Source: an uncultured Eubacteriales bacterium (GTDB lineage Bacteria > Bacillota > Clostridia > Oscillospirales > CAG-382). Taken from it: a stretch of DNA of 11,551 nt. The stretch is taken from assembly GCA_934479825.1 (NCBI GenBank), contig CAKSOW010000049.1, positions 1 through 11,551 of the forward strand, given 5' to 3'. Positions 1-5,886 of this stretch are shown in pieces; the stretch's first letter is position 1; each line of letters opens with the position of its first letter. Both the position numbers and the translations under genes were made by a program. Under the pieces are notes generated by a model. It saw nothing but the letters and a program-made list of their open reading frames with translations. It was not told the DNA's origin and did no database searches.

Positions 1-16
1 GTACGAATCTGTTTCC

Positions 17-80
17 GTGTCGTAAAACGCAGTTTTGCGACACGCTCAGAGGAAGGAGCCGAAAACGGCTCCTTCCTCTT
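17..80 (+). terminator. Tandem hairpins, probable terminator of a gene left of the window
   Basis: Two hairpins lie back to back. The first has 12-bp arms at 17-28 and 32-43 with a 3-nt loop. It contains one T/G pair that is a wobble only in plus-strand RNA and would be an A/C mismatch on the minus strand. The second has perfect 13-bp arms at 48-60 and 67-79 (AGAGGAAGGAGCC and its complement), a 6-nt loop and a short T-rich tail (CTCTTTGT) on the plus side. The wobble and the tail both favour a plus-strand transcript entering from the left. The minus side has no T tract after the hairpin, so it is a poor terminator for doc. The rest of 1-105 holds no gene that can be seen. Confidence 0.5.
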
Positions 81-105
81 TGTATGGGACAAAGATTTAA
101 AAATG

Positions 106-483
106 TTATTCTTTGTTGTCAAGAATCCAATTCAACAAATCGTCGTAATTCATTTCTCCTGCTGCAACGGCAAGTCCGACACGCGCGACGTCGTCAACGG
201 CTGGTGAAATGCGGATTCCGTTTGTTTCAAGAAAGGTCAACAGCACATACATGCCGATTCGTTTGTTGCCATCAACAAAGGCATGATTGGAAATCAAGGC
301 ATAGCCGATTCGTGCGCCTTTTTCTTCTTTGGTGGGATATAGTTCATTGCCGTCAAACGTCTGAAAAGCGGATTCAAGAGCGCTGTCCAAGAGACGGATA
401 TCCCGTAAATTCGGGTCGCCGCCGGTCTCTTCTGTTATTAGTTTATGGAGAAACAAAACCTTTTCACGGTCAAATTTAATCAT
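106..483 (-). CDS. doc: Doc-like Fic/Doc toxin (death-on-curing protein)
   Basis: A 125-aa protein of normal Doc length. The signature H67-A-F69-V-D71-G-N73-K74-R75 is the Fic/Doc active-site loop, at almost the same position as the loop in phage P1 Doc (H66...R74). The Lys in NKR, where AMP-transferring Fic enzymes have Gly (GNGR), is the Doc type. P1 Doc uses it to phosphorylate EF-Tu and stop translation; that this protein does the same is inference. Gly72 stands where P1 Doc has Ala. An N-terminal helix and the segment 47-66 (YPTKEEKGARIGYALISNHA) match the Doc fold. The start overlaps the antitoxin stop by ATGA (480-483), and a GAGGAG ribosome binding site lies about 8 nt upstream inside the antitoxin gene. 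The order antitoxin then toxin and the translational coupling are typical of the module. Confidence 0.93.
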   Translation of the reverse strand: MIKFDREKVLFLHKLITEETGGDPNLRDIRLLDSALESAFQTFDGNELYPTKEEKGARIGYALISNHAFVDGNKRIGMYVLLTFLETNGIRISPAVDDVARVGLAVAAGEMNYDDLLNWILDNKE

Positions 484-722
484 TTTGCAAGCTCCTCAAA
501 GGCTTTGCGGTACTTTTTTAATATACGTGCCGCAACAAAATCAATTTTTTCGTCGTCGGACATTTCAATGGTGTTACTGTTTTCAAGATCGACTAATTTA
601 TATTTGGGTTTGTTGTTCTTAAAGATGTATACTTCACCCATTTTATCTACCATGCGGGCAATTTTTGAAAAATTCTGATTGACTTCCGATATGGAAACGA
701 TTTTTTTTGTATCGATATTCAT
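480..722 (-). CDS. phd: Phd/YefM-type antitoxin
   Basis: An 80-aa protein if started at the ATG at 720-722, preceded by an AGGAGGAG ribosome binding site at 728-735. A longer reading to 758 would begin inside the -10/leader region and is unlikely. The N-terminal part (ISEVNQNFSKIARMVDK, then EVYIFKNNKPKYKLVD) matches the Phd/YefM DNA-binding fold: a short helix, a beta turn and the 'v-i-x-k-n-x-k-p' strand. The C-terminal half is charged and helix-prone (SDDEKIDFVAARILKKYRKAFEELAK) and would be the disordered toxin-binding tail. The protein should neutralise the downstream Doc toxin and repress its own promoter with it, as in P1; autoregulation here is inferred from family knowledge. The DNA appears more AT-rich than its neighbours, consistent with acquisition as a mobile module. 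Confidence 0.88.
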   Translation of the reverse strand: MNIDTKKIVSISEVNQNFSKIARMVDKMGEVYIFKNNKPKYKLVDLENSNTIEMSDDEKIDFVAARILKKYRKAFEELAK

Positions 723-747
723 AGCTGCTCCTCCTGATTTCCATATT

Positions 748-776
748 ATTATACACAAATTTTAGGATGTTGTCAA
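748..776 (-). promoter_or_regulatory. Consensus sigma-70/sigma-A promoter of phd-doc
   Basis: On the minus strand TTGACA (776-771) is followed after exactly 17 bp by TATAAT (753-748), a perfect match to the consensus. Transcription would start near 741, about 20 nt before the antitoxin ATG. Phd-type antitoxins usually bind around their own -10 region, so repression probably acts here, but no convincing inverted operator was found. Confidence 0.85.
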
Positions 777-793
777 GCTAAAATTCATTAAGC

Positions 794-827
794 AAAAGAC
801 GCGGAAAGCATTTCTGCTTTCCGCGTC
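794..827 (-). terminator. Rho-independent terminator of the thuA-glf-GT2 operon
   Basis: A perfect 13-bp stem (798-810 with 815-827, arm GACGCGGAAAGCA) closes a 4-nt loop and is followed on the minus strand by TTTT (797-794). It sits 23 bp beyond the glycosyltransferase stop codon and just upstream of the phd-doc promoter, so it isolates the two transcripts. Confidence 0.88.
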
Positions 828-849
828 AGAATTATCTGTTCCGCTGTTT

Positions 850-1872
850 TTAATTAAACCGAAAGACTTTTCTTGCAATCGAATAGACGGTTACCGAGAA
901 ACGCCGGCCGAGGAGCATGAGCGCACACATGGTGGTGTAGCGCAGCTTGCGATAAGTACGGATGTCGTGTGCTTTTATGTAGCTCCAAAGCTCCGAGGCT
1001 TTGCGATAGTTTTCTTCTGTGCCCGATTTGTATAAGAAAATGGAGGAAATGCACACCATTAGCGCCATTTCGTGTATCATGTACGAATACAGGCGGCGGC
1101 TTTGTTTTTTGACGGCGTTTAAATCATGGCAGTCAAGCATCAGGCGTGTGACGCGTAACTGTTGGTCGATACGCTTGATGACGTTTTGCTCGGTGACCGA
1201 TTGGTCGGCGCGTCCGATAAAGTACAAATACAGATCAAGATTCATGTAATACAGACTCTTCACATACGGAAAAGGCTGATACATGTACAGGTTATCTACG
1301 TAAAACGTGTGCTTGGGCAAGGTAATGCCGCAATCACGGAGAAATTCCGTCCGGTAGATGACCGAATGCATCATGAGGTATTGGGTGACAAGAAACCGGC
1401 GCGTATCGTCCCAGGTGACGATTTTTTCCTCCGGAAAAACATTGTTGTAGCGCATGACTTTGCGTTCTGAGCCATCCCAGTGGTCGTAAACGTAATTGCA
1501 GACATACATATCCACCGATTGGTTTTCCGCAATATGCTTGCGCATGCGGGCAAGCAAAGCATCTAATGCCTTGGGATCCAGCCGGTCGTCGGAATCCACG
1601 ACCTTGTAGTAAAGCCCAGCGGCGTGGCGCAAGCCTTGGTTGACGCCTTCGCCGTGCCCCCCGTTTTCCTGATGAATGACGCGGATTTTGTCAGGATATT
1701 TTTCGGCATAGCCGTCGGCAATTTCGGGTGTGCGGTCAGTTGAACCGTCGTCGATCAGAATGATCTCGGTGTCCTCGCCGGCCGCTAACAGCGATTCGAT
1801 ACATTTATCCATATAATCTGCCGAATTATAGCAGGGTACGGCAAAGGTAATTATTTTTTGTCCGTTCGGCAA
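850..1872 (-). CDS. Family 2 glycosyltransferase (GT-A fold)
   Basis: A 340-aa protein. It opens with the GT2 strand ITFAVPCYNSADYMDKCIESLL (first part about residues 8-29), followed by DDGSTD at 41-46 for nucleotide binding and DSDD at 93-96, the DxD-like motif that binds metal and the sugar-nucleotide phosphates. The C-terminal half is rich in Tyr, Arg and hydrophobic residues and has no clear multi-span membrane domain, although the basic amphipathic end (LGRRFSVTVYSIARKVFRFN) could lie on the membrane. The start is TTG at 1870-1872: no ATG precedes the first core strand, and an AAAGGGA-type ribosome binding site lies upstream. CTG and ATT codons a few codons further up are alternatives. 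The gene lies 27 bp after glf and is last in the operon. That context suggests it adds a sugar, perhaps galactofuranose, to a surface glycan; the donor cannot be read from sequence. Confidence 0.9.
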   Translation of the reverse strand: MPNGQKIITFAVPCYNSADYMDKCIESLLAAGEDTEIILIDDGSTDRTPEIADGYAEKYPDKIRVIHQENGGHGEGVNQGLRHAAGLYYKVVDSDDRLDPKALDALLARMRKHIAENQSVDMYVCNYVYDHWDGSERKVMRYNNVFPEEKIVTWDDTRRFLVTQYLMMHSVIYRTEFLRDCGITLPKHTFYVDNLYMYQPFPYVKSLYYMNLDLYLYFIGRADQSVTEQNVIKRIDQQLRVTRLMLDCHDLNAVKKQSRRLYSYMIHEMALMVCISSIFLYKSGTEENYRKASELWSYIKAHDIRTYRKLRYTTMCALMLLGRRFSVTVYSIARKVFRFN

Positions 1873-1899
1873 AAAAATCAGTCCCTTTCTTGAATCTCT

Positions 1900-3111
1900 T
1901 TATGAAAGCGAAACACCGCACGTAAAATGTGCGGCAAGAATTTCGCCGGCAAGCGACATGGCTCGTGCCGCCGCCGCATCCATGTTGTAATAACGGTATT
2001 CAGCTAACCGCCCGACAAGATACAGATTCTTGAATCCGGCAAGAGCCGTTTTGTATTTTTCATAGCAGGCCGTGCTTTCGGGCGAAATAACCGGGTAATA
2101 GGGAATATCGCCGCGCGAGAAGTCGCAGACTTTGGAATACTCTTTTAAAATGACGGTTCCCGGTGCCTTTTCAAACGTCATATGCTTGAATTCGGTAATG
2201 CGCGTATAGGGCATGTTCACCGTGTAATTGACTGTGCCGCAGGGTTGGAAAAATGCGGTATCGTGCACTTCAAACGAAAAATCGAGGGAACGGTAGGGGA
2301 GTGCGCCGAAACGGCCGTCAAGCAGTCTGTCCGGTACGCCGGAGTAGACAAAAACGCCGTCGAACGGCTGTCCTTGAAAATACAGTTTTTTGTCCGGTTC
2401 CGAAAGACGTATCATATCAAGCGCATCGGTTTCGGTGTGAATCTCGATATTTTTGTGGTCAGCCATACGCTCAAACAGCGCAGTGTAACCGTCTTGGGGC
2501 AAACCCTGATAGAGGTCGGTGAAATAACGGTCGTCACGCGAAAGGCGGATCGGTACACGCGCCGTGGTGGCAGGGTCGATATCTTCCGGGCGTTTGTCCC
2601 ATTGTTTGACCGTGTAGGTCTCAAAAATATTCTGATAGATGTATGAGCCTAATGTTTGAAGTTCGCGGTCATCGGTTTTGAGTAACTCCAAAATGGAGAC
2701 ATTCGTGTTTTCACCGTAGCGGCTAAGCAGTTTGAGTTCCAGTTCGCGTGCCCGGTTTTCCGGAAACGCAAGATAGAGCGAATCCAGATTGAACGGAACC
2801 GGCAAAAGCTTGCCGTAAACGTTGGCAAGCACCTTATGTTGGTAGCCGTTCCAGTCGGTGAAGCGGGATAAAAAGTCAAAGACAGCCTTGTCTTTTGTGT
2901 GGAAAATGTGCGGACCGTAACGATGAACGGTAAGGCCTGTGGCCGGTTCTTTTTCATCGTAAGCATTTCCGGCCAAATGCGTGCGCTTTTCCGCAACCAA
3001 AACTTTGCAGCCGTTTTCGGCTAAAATCCGTGCAAGAACCATGCCGGAAAAGCCTGCGCCGGCAATGACGGCGTCAGGCTTTTGTGTGTCGGTAAACGTA
3101 TGTCGGGTCAT
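1900..3111 (-). CDS. glf: UDP-galactopyranose mutase
   Basis: A 403-aa flavoprotein, slightly longer than the usual 370-390. UGM converts UDP-galactopyranose to UDP-galactofuranose in the cytoplasm using reduced FAD. The N-terminal Rossmann motif is IAGAGFSGMVLARIL (16-30), followed by the acidic ribose-binding end VAEKR (39-43) and GNAYD (48-52). Family motifs follow: RYGPHIFHT (64-72), FETYTVKQWDKRPED (163-177), ARVPIRLSRDDRYF (184-197) with the conserved active-site Arg189, PYTRITEFKH (301-310) with Arg304, and the C-terminal FAD segment GRLAEYRYYNMDAA (367-380). The ATG at 3109-3111 is preceded by AGAGGTG. The start lies 9 bp after the stop of the unknown 139-aa gene, and a glycosyltransferase follows. 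The product would feed galactofuranose into a surface polysaccharide or glycolipid. Confidence 0.95.
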   Translation of the reverse strand: MTRHTFTDTQKPDAVIAGAGFSGMVLARILAENGCKVLVAEKRTHLAGNAYDEKEPATGLTVHRYGPHIFHTKDKAVFDFLSRFTDWNGYQHKVLANVYGKLLPVPFNLDSLYLAFPENRARELELKLLSRYGENTNVSILELLKTDDRELQTLGSYIYQNIFETYTVKQWDKRPEDIDPATTARVPIRLSRDDRYFTDLYQGLPQDGYTALFERMADHKNIEIHTETDALDMIRLSEPDKKLYFQGQPFDGVFVYSGVPDRLLDGRFGALPYRSLDFSFEVHDTAFFQPCGTVNYTVNMPYTRITEFKHMTFEKAPGTVILKEYSKVCDFSRGDIPYYPVISPESTACYEKYKTALAGFKNLYLVGRLAEYRYYNMDAAAARAMSLAGEILAAHFTCGVSLS

Positions 3112-3120
3112 GGCGCACCT

Positions 3121-3540
3121 CTATATACCGCTCCGGATGAGAGCGGAATTGAGCGAATCGATCACTTTTTCGCTTTCAAAAGGATTGTCGGGAATGACGA
3201 TCTTTTTGTATTTCGGCTTTTCGGATAAGAATTCCCCGAGCGCCTTTTTCATTTCTTCATAGGTAAAATACGCTCCGATGACGCTGACGGAAATGTCGCC
3301 TGCCTCAATGGTCATGCCGGCAAGGTCGCTTAATTCCGATGATTCGTCTTCTGCGAGAACGGCAAGAACCGACAAGGATTTTTCGATTTCCGCAAAGTCC
3401 TTGTCCTCGCTCAAATACATATCCGCCGTGTCGCGCACTTCGTCCATGAACCATGCGGCAAGACCGTTTGGCTTTTCGGCATGCGCGACGGTTATCATTT
3501 CTTCGACGTCGTTTAAAGCGTCAATAATTGCGTAGACCAT
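3121..3540 (-). CDS. Conserved-looking protein of unknown function, operon-embedded
   Basis: A 139-aa protein that I do not recognise. It is acidic, predicted soluble, without signal peptide, membrane span or cysteine. It has an N-terminal helical region with acidic clusters (DVRD-like and SEDKDFAEIEK), a central IEAGDISVSVIGAYFTYEEMKKAL segment (first part about 78-97) that looks like strand-turn-helix, and KYKKIVIPDNPF near 109-120. Its position argues that it is real: it starts 2 nt after the thuA-like stop (TAAGCATG, so probably translated by coupling because the upstream Shine-Dalgarno is weak) and ends 9 bp before glf. It may assist ThuA or the glycan pathway, but no function can be assigned. 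Confidence 0.8.
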   Translation of the reverse strand: MVYAIIDALNDVEEMITVAHAEKPNGLAAWFMDEVRDTADMYLSEDKDFAEIEKSLSVLAVLAEDESSELSDLAGMTIEAGDISVSVIGAYFTYEEMKKALGEFLSEKPKYKKIVIPDNPFESEKVIDSLNSALIRSGI

Positions 3541-3542
3541 GC

Positions 3543-4259
3543 TTATTTGCTTTCGGGCGCGTTATAGAAACCGTAGTTTTGGAAAACGCCTCTCGGTTCG
3601 GCAGCCCAGACGATCGCGTTTTCAATGACGCGCTGAACGTTCTTATCGTAGTAAGTCGGGAAAGTCTCATGACCCGGACGGAAATAGAAAATGCGTCCGT
3701 TGCCGCGCGTAAAGGTCACACCGCTGCGGAATACTTCGCCGCCGCTGAACCAGCTTGTAAAGACCACTTCGTCGGGTTTTGCGATGTCGAAGTGTTCGCC
3801 ATAGGTCTCCTCGTGCGGAAGTTCAAAGTATTCCGGAAGTCCTGCGGCAATCGGATGAGAGGGCGCAGTGACCCAGATACGTTCCTTGTCGCCGCTTTCG
3901 CGCCATTTCAAGTTACAGCCGGTGCCGTTGAGTTTCTTAAAGATCTTGGAGAAGTGACCGGAATGCAGCGCGATAAGCCCCATGCCCTGTAAAACGCGCT
4001 CATAAACACGTTCGACAATCGCGTCGTCTACCAGATGATGCGCACAGTGTCCCCACCAGAGAAGAACATCGGTATCGTCCAAAACTTCTTGTGTCAGACC
4101 GTGTTCCGGTTCGCGCAACGTTGCCGTGCGGACGGTAAATCTGCCGTCTGCTTCAAGGAATTCTTTAATAGCCATGTGCATGCCGTTTGGATAGACCGCC
4201 CTTGCGGCTTCCTGTTCCACTTCGTGAATGAATTCGTTAAAAATCGTTACTTTTATCAT
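3543..4259 (-). CDS. ThuA-like domain protein (class I glutamine-amidotransferase-like fold)
   Basis: A 238-aa protein, the normal length of a single ThuA domain. Visible family features are an N-terminal IFNEFIHE strand and turn, DVLLWWGHCAHHLV (64-77), GLIALHSGHFSKIFKKL (94-110) at the place of the nucleophile elbow but without a Cys nucleophile, GTGCNLKWRE (112-121), APSHPIAAGLPEYF (132-145), and GRIFYFRPGHETFPTYYD (188-205) near the end. ThuA of rhizobia takes part in trehalose/maltitol catabolism with the dehydrogenase ThuB and is linked to 3-keto-sugar metabolism; the exact chemistry of this single-domain group is not known to me. No ThuB-like oxidoreductase is present here. The gene is first in a four-gene operon with glf. 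The ATG at 4257-4259 is preceded by AGGAAGGA. A cytoplasmic sugar-related role is inference. Confidence 0.88.
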   Translation of the reverse strand: MIKVTIFNEFIHEVEQEAARAVYPNGMHMAIKEFLEADGRFTVRTATLREPEHGLTQEVLDDTDVLLWWGHCAHHLVDDAIVERVYERVLQGMGLIALHSGHFSKIFKKLNGTGCNLKWRESGDKERIWVTAPSHPIAAGLPEYFELPHEETYGEHFDIAKPDEVVFTSWFSGGEVFRSGVTFTRGNGRIFYFRPGHETFPTYYDKNVQRVIENAIVWAAEPRGVFQNYGFYNAPESK

Positions 4260-4332
4260 AATGATGTTCCTTCCTTTTCCGGGAGTTTAGTAGATATCTC
4301 GGCTTGAATGTCCGTTTTTATCCGCTATCATT

Positions 4333-4361
4333 ATAATACAGCGGGCGGCTGTATATGTTAA
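4333..4361 (-). promoter_or_regulatory. Promoter of the thuA-glf operon with embedded inverted repeat
   Basis: On the minus strand TTAACA (4361-4356) is followed after 17 bp by TATTAT (4338-4333). An overlapping TATAAT at 4335-4330 would need a 20-bp spacer. Between the boxes lies an inverted repeat, ATACAGC (4336-4342), 5 bp, GCTGTAT (4348-4354), which covers the spacer and touches the -10. A repressor bound there would block polymerase. Transcription would start near 4326 and leave a leader of about 65 nt before the thuA-like ATG. Confidence 0.6.
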
Positions 4362-4410
4362 TGATTTGTTACTTTGTTCGACAATTTTTTTCTTTTTTGC
4401 AAAGCCGGAT

Positions 4411-4443
4411 AAAAGAAAAAGGAGCTGTCACAAACAACTCCTT
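4411..4443 (-). terminator. Terminator of the 39-aa small gene
   Basis: A 10-bp stem (4419-4428 with 4434-4443, arm AAGGAGTTGT on the minus strand) contains one U/G wobble that pairs only in minus-strand RNA. It has a 5-nt loop and is followed by TTTCTTTT (4418-4411). It lies 34 bp after the stop of the small gene and upstream of the thuA promoter. Confidence 0.75.
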
Positions 4444-4477
4444 ACGGTCATGAACAGACGCGGAAAAATCGATCAGC

Positions 4478-4597
4478 TTAGAGAATGGTGCCGAACAGAT
4501 CGCCCGTATCAATGATGACGTCGCTTCCTACGAGAATGTCATCGGAAGAGGTGAATACCGTGATTTTTACAGACGGAGCTTCGTATGCTTTTTTCAT
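4478..4597 (-). CDS. Small 39-aa protein, monocistronic, unknown function
   Basis: An ATG (4597-4595) to TAA (4480-4478) frame of 39 codons, below common gene-calling limits. The protein starts MKKAYEAPSVKITVF and continues with SSDDILVGSDVIIDTGD and a short hydrophobic end (LFGTIL). It has a basic Tyr-Glu-x-Pro head and an acidic Asp/Ser/Val/Ile-rich tail, with no Cys and no membrane span. An AGGGGGA ribosome binding site lies about 9 nt upstream. It has its own TTGACA promoter and its own hairpin terminator, which strongly supports a real gene. Short proteins with this kind of head (KKxYExPxV) are, from memory, frequent in Clostridia and have no assigned role. A precursor-peptide or signalling role is possible but nothing nearby encodes a peptide-modifying enzyme or dedicated exporter. 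Confidence 0.8.
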   Translation of the reverse strand: MKKAYEAPSVKITVFTSSDDILVGSDVIIDTGDLFGTIL

Positions 4598-4653
4598 TGT
4601 GAATTTCCCCCTAAAATATATTTTTACTGCATACCTATATTACTTACAAGTGT

Positions 4654-4682
4654 ATGGTATCACAAAATAACAGTTTTGTCAA
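4654..4682 (-). promoter_or_regulatory. Promoter of the 39-aa small gene
   Basis: On the minus strand TTGACA (4682-4677) is followed after 17 bp by TACCAT (4659-4654). Transcription would start near 4647, leaving a leader of about 50 nt that is AT-rich and ends in the AGGGGGA ribosome binding site. The stretch 4683-4792 further upstream, between this promoter and the trmO stop, holds only A/T runs and no gene or convincing terminator. Confidence 0.75.
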
Positions 4683-4792
4683 TACTTTTTTTGTGAAAAA
4701 AGCCAAAAATGCAAAAAAATTCATCCGTTTTTTGGTATATCCCGAAAAGAGGACGGAAAAATGCGCGAAAACCGACGAATCCGGGCGAATGG

Positions 4793-5476
4793 TTATTTCC
4801 TTTTTAGCGGAACGACCTCGCAGACGGTTAAAACGTGTTCCGAAACATGAAACCGGATATCCGTTCCGGCAAACGAGACGCCATACCGGCGGTCATCGTC
4901 GTGATAGGCGGGTCTCGGGTCCTGGGCGAGCACGGCAAGCGCCGCCTGCCGTTTGTTTTCCGGCAAAAGCGAAAGCAGTTCTTCCGGAAACACGACTTCA
5001 AGCGATTTGTCCTTGACGCGTCCGGCAAAGCCCTCGCGCGCGTCGGGATGACTGTCGGTGTAGGCAAGATAGGGCTTGATATCGTAGATCGGCGTGTTGT
5101 CGCGCAGATCCGCACCGGAAACCCAAAGAACCGGCCCGTCGTCCGTCAATTCCATCTTGTCAAGCCGGACTGACGAAAGTCCGATGGGATTCGGACGAAA
5201 AGGCGAACGCGTGGCAAAAACGCCCATGGTGCGTTTGCCGCCCAATCGCGGTGGGGTAACGGTTGCCGACCAATGGCTGCGTTCGGTTCCCTCAAACGCC
5301 CATAATAACCATAAATAATCGTATCCCTCAATGCCGCGCAGAGCGTCCTCGCTGCGATATTCCGGCTCGAAAACGATACGTCCGGACAGTTCTTCGATAA
5401 GGCCGCTTTGCCGCGGAATTCCGAATTTTTCCGGAAAATCCGTATGGATATGCGCAATGATTTTTAATTCACTCAT
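4793..5476 (-). CDS. trmO: tRNA (N6-threonylcarbamoyladenosine-37)-N6-methyltransferase TrmO
   Basis: A 227-aa protein of the TsaA/YaeB (UPF0066) family. TrmO uses S-adenosylmethionine to methylate t6A37 of tRNAs that read ACY codons, giving m6t6A. It is a compact beta-barrel methyltransferase. Seen motifs are GIPRQSGL (19-26), GYDYLWLLWAFEG (51-63), RTMGVFATRSPFRPNPIGLS (82-101), which is the family signature of the SAM/active site, and GADLRDNTPIYDIKPYL (121-137). The C-terminal extension with DPRPAYHDDDRRYGVSF (186-202) and a closing strand is the usual C-terminal domain. The ATG (5476-5474) overlaps the TGA of the pyrophosphatase-like gene in ATGA, so it is probably translated by coupling as the third gene behind the AraC regulator. 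No clear terminator was found after it. Confidence 0.93.
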   Translation of the reverse strand: MSELKIIAHIHTDFPEKFGIPRQSGLIEELSGRIVFEPEYRSEDALRGIEGYDYLWLLWAFEGTERSHWSATVTPPRLGGKRTMGVFATRSPFRPNPIGLSSVRLDKMELTDDGPVLWVSGADLRDNTPIYDIKPYLAYTDSHPDAREGFAGRVKDKSLEVVFPEELLSLLPENKRQAALAVLAQDPRPAYHDDDRRYGVSFAGTDIRFHVSEHVLTVCEVVPLKRK

Positions 5477-5886
5477 AATTGTTCCGCTTCTTTCGCAAGC
5501 ATTATGGTCGTTTTATAGTATTTCTCCTGAAAATGAATCTGTTCTTCGATTTCTTTTGCGGTAAAACTCATACCGCACGGCGCCATGACAAGCTTATCCT
5601 CTGCGTCGTCAGCCCGGATAGCGGCGGCAATGATTACGCCGGTATATTCTTTTACCGGGGTTTGCACGCCTAACAGATATACATCGAGCTCCTCGCCGTC
5701 ACCGCCGAAAACGTGCGGAACAAAACCGTAATTGATCGGATAGGTTAGCGTATAGGTTTCTTTTTTGTGGATATAGCCTATCGGCCGGTCAATTTCGATA
5801 TGCACGGTCTTACCGAGATAGGCGTCGAGAAGTCTGCGGCGCAGCTGCTTGTTTTCCTCTGTGTTTTGTGTGTATTCAGGTTTCAT
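5473..5886 (-). CDS. Small inorganic-pyrophosphatase-like protein (type I PPase family)
   Basis: A 137-aa protein, shorter than bacterial Ppa (about 175). The core YPINYGFVPHVFGGDGEELDVYLLG (first part about 49-68) matches the soluble PPase signature region, and DDAEDKLVMAP (93-103) matches the DxxxxDDK segment. Differences from the canonical enzyme are clear: the triple-Asp signature DxDPxD reads D63-G-E-E-L-D68, with Glu for the second Asp, and the N-terminal K-Y-E catalytic strand is replaced by IEIDRPIGYIHKKET (30-44). Similar short proteins in Firmicutes are usually annotated as inorganic diphosphatases; whether this one hydrolyses PPi or another phosphoanhydride is open. It overlaps the AraC gene and trmO by ATGA at each end and has an AAAGGA ribosome binding site inside the araC-type gene. 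Confidence 0.8.
   Translation of the reverse strand: MKPEYTQNTEENKQLRRRLLDAYLGKTVHIEIDRPIGYIHKKETYTLTYPINYGFVPHVFGGDGEELDVYLLGVQTPVKEYTGVIIAAAIRADDAEDKLVMAPCGMSFTAKEIEEQIHFQEKYYKTTIMLAKEAEQL

Noticed and set aside
723..758. Longer antitoxin starting at 758 with 12 extra residues.
   Set aside because: It would begin within the promoter region, upstream of the likely transcription start near 741, whereas the ATG at 722 has a strong AGGAGGAG site.
2182..2646. Plus-strand frame of 154 codons opposite glf.
   Set aside because: It lies wholly antisense to a clear UGM gene, has an Arg/Val-rich shadow-type composition and no ribosome binding site or family motif.
4710..4792. Possible terminator after trmO (TCCGT/ACGGA arms, then a T run on the minus strand).
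   Set aside because: Only about 5 bp of stem with a loop of more than 20 nt; too weak to call.
4654..5016. Plus-strand frame of 120 codons across the small-gene promoter and the trmO 3' end.
   Set aside because: Antisense to TrmO, starts inside the minus-strand promoter and has a shadow-type Arg-rich composition.
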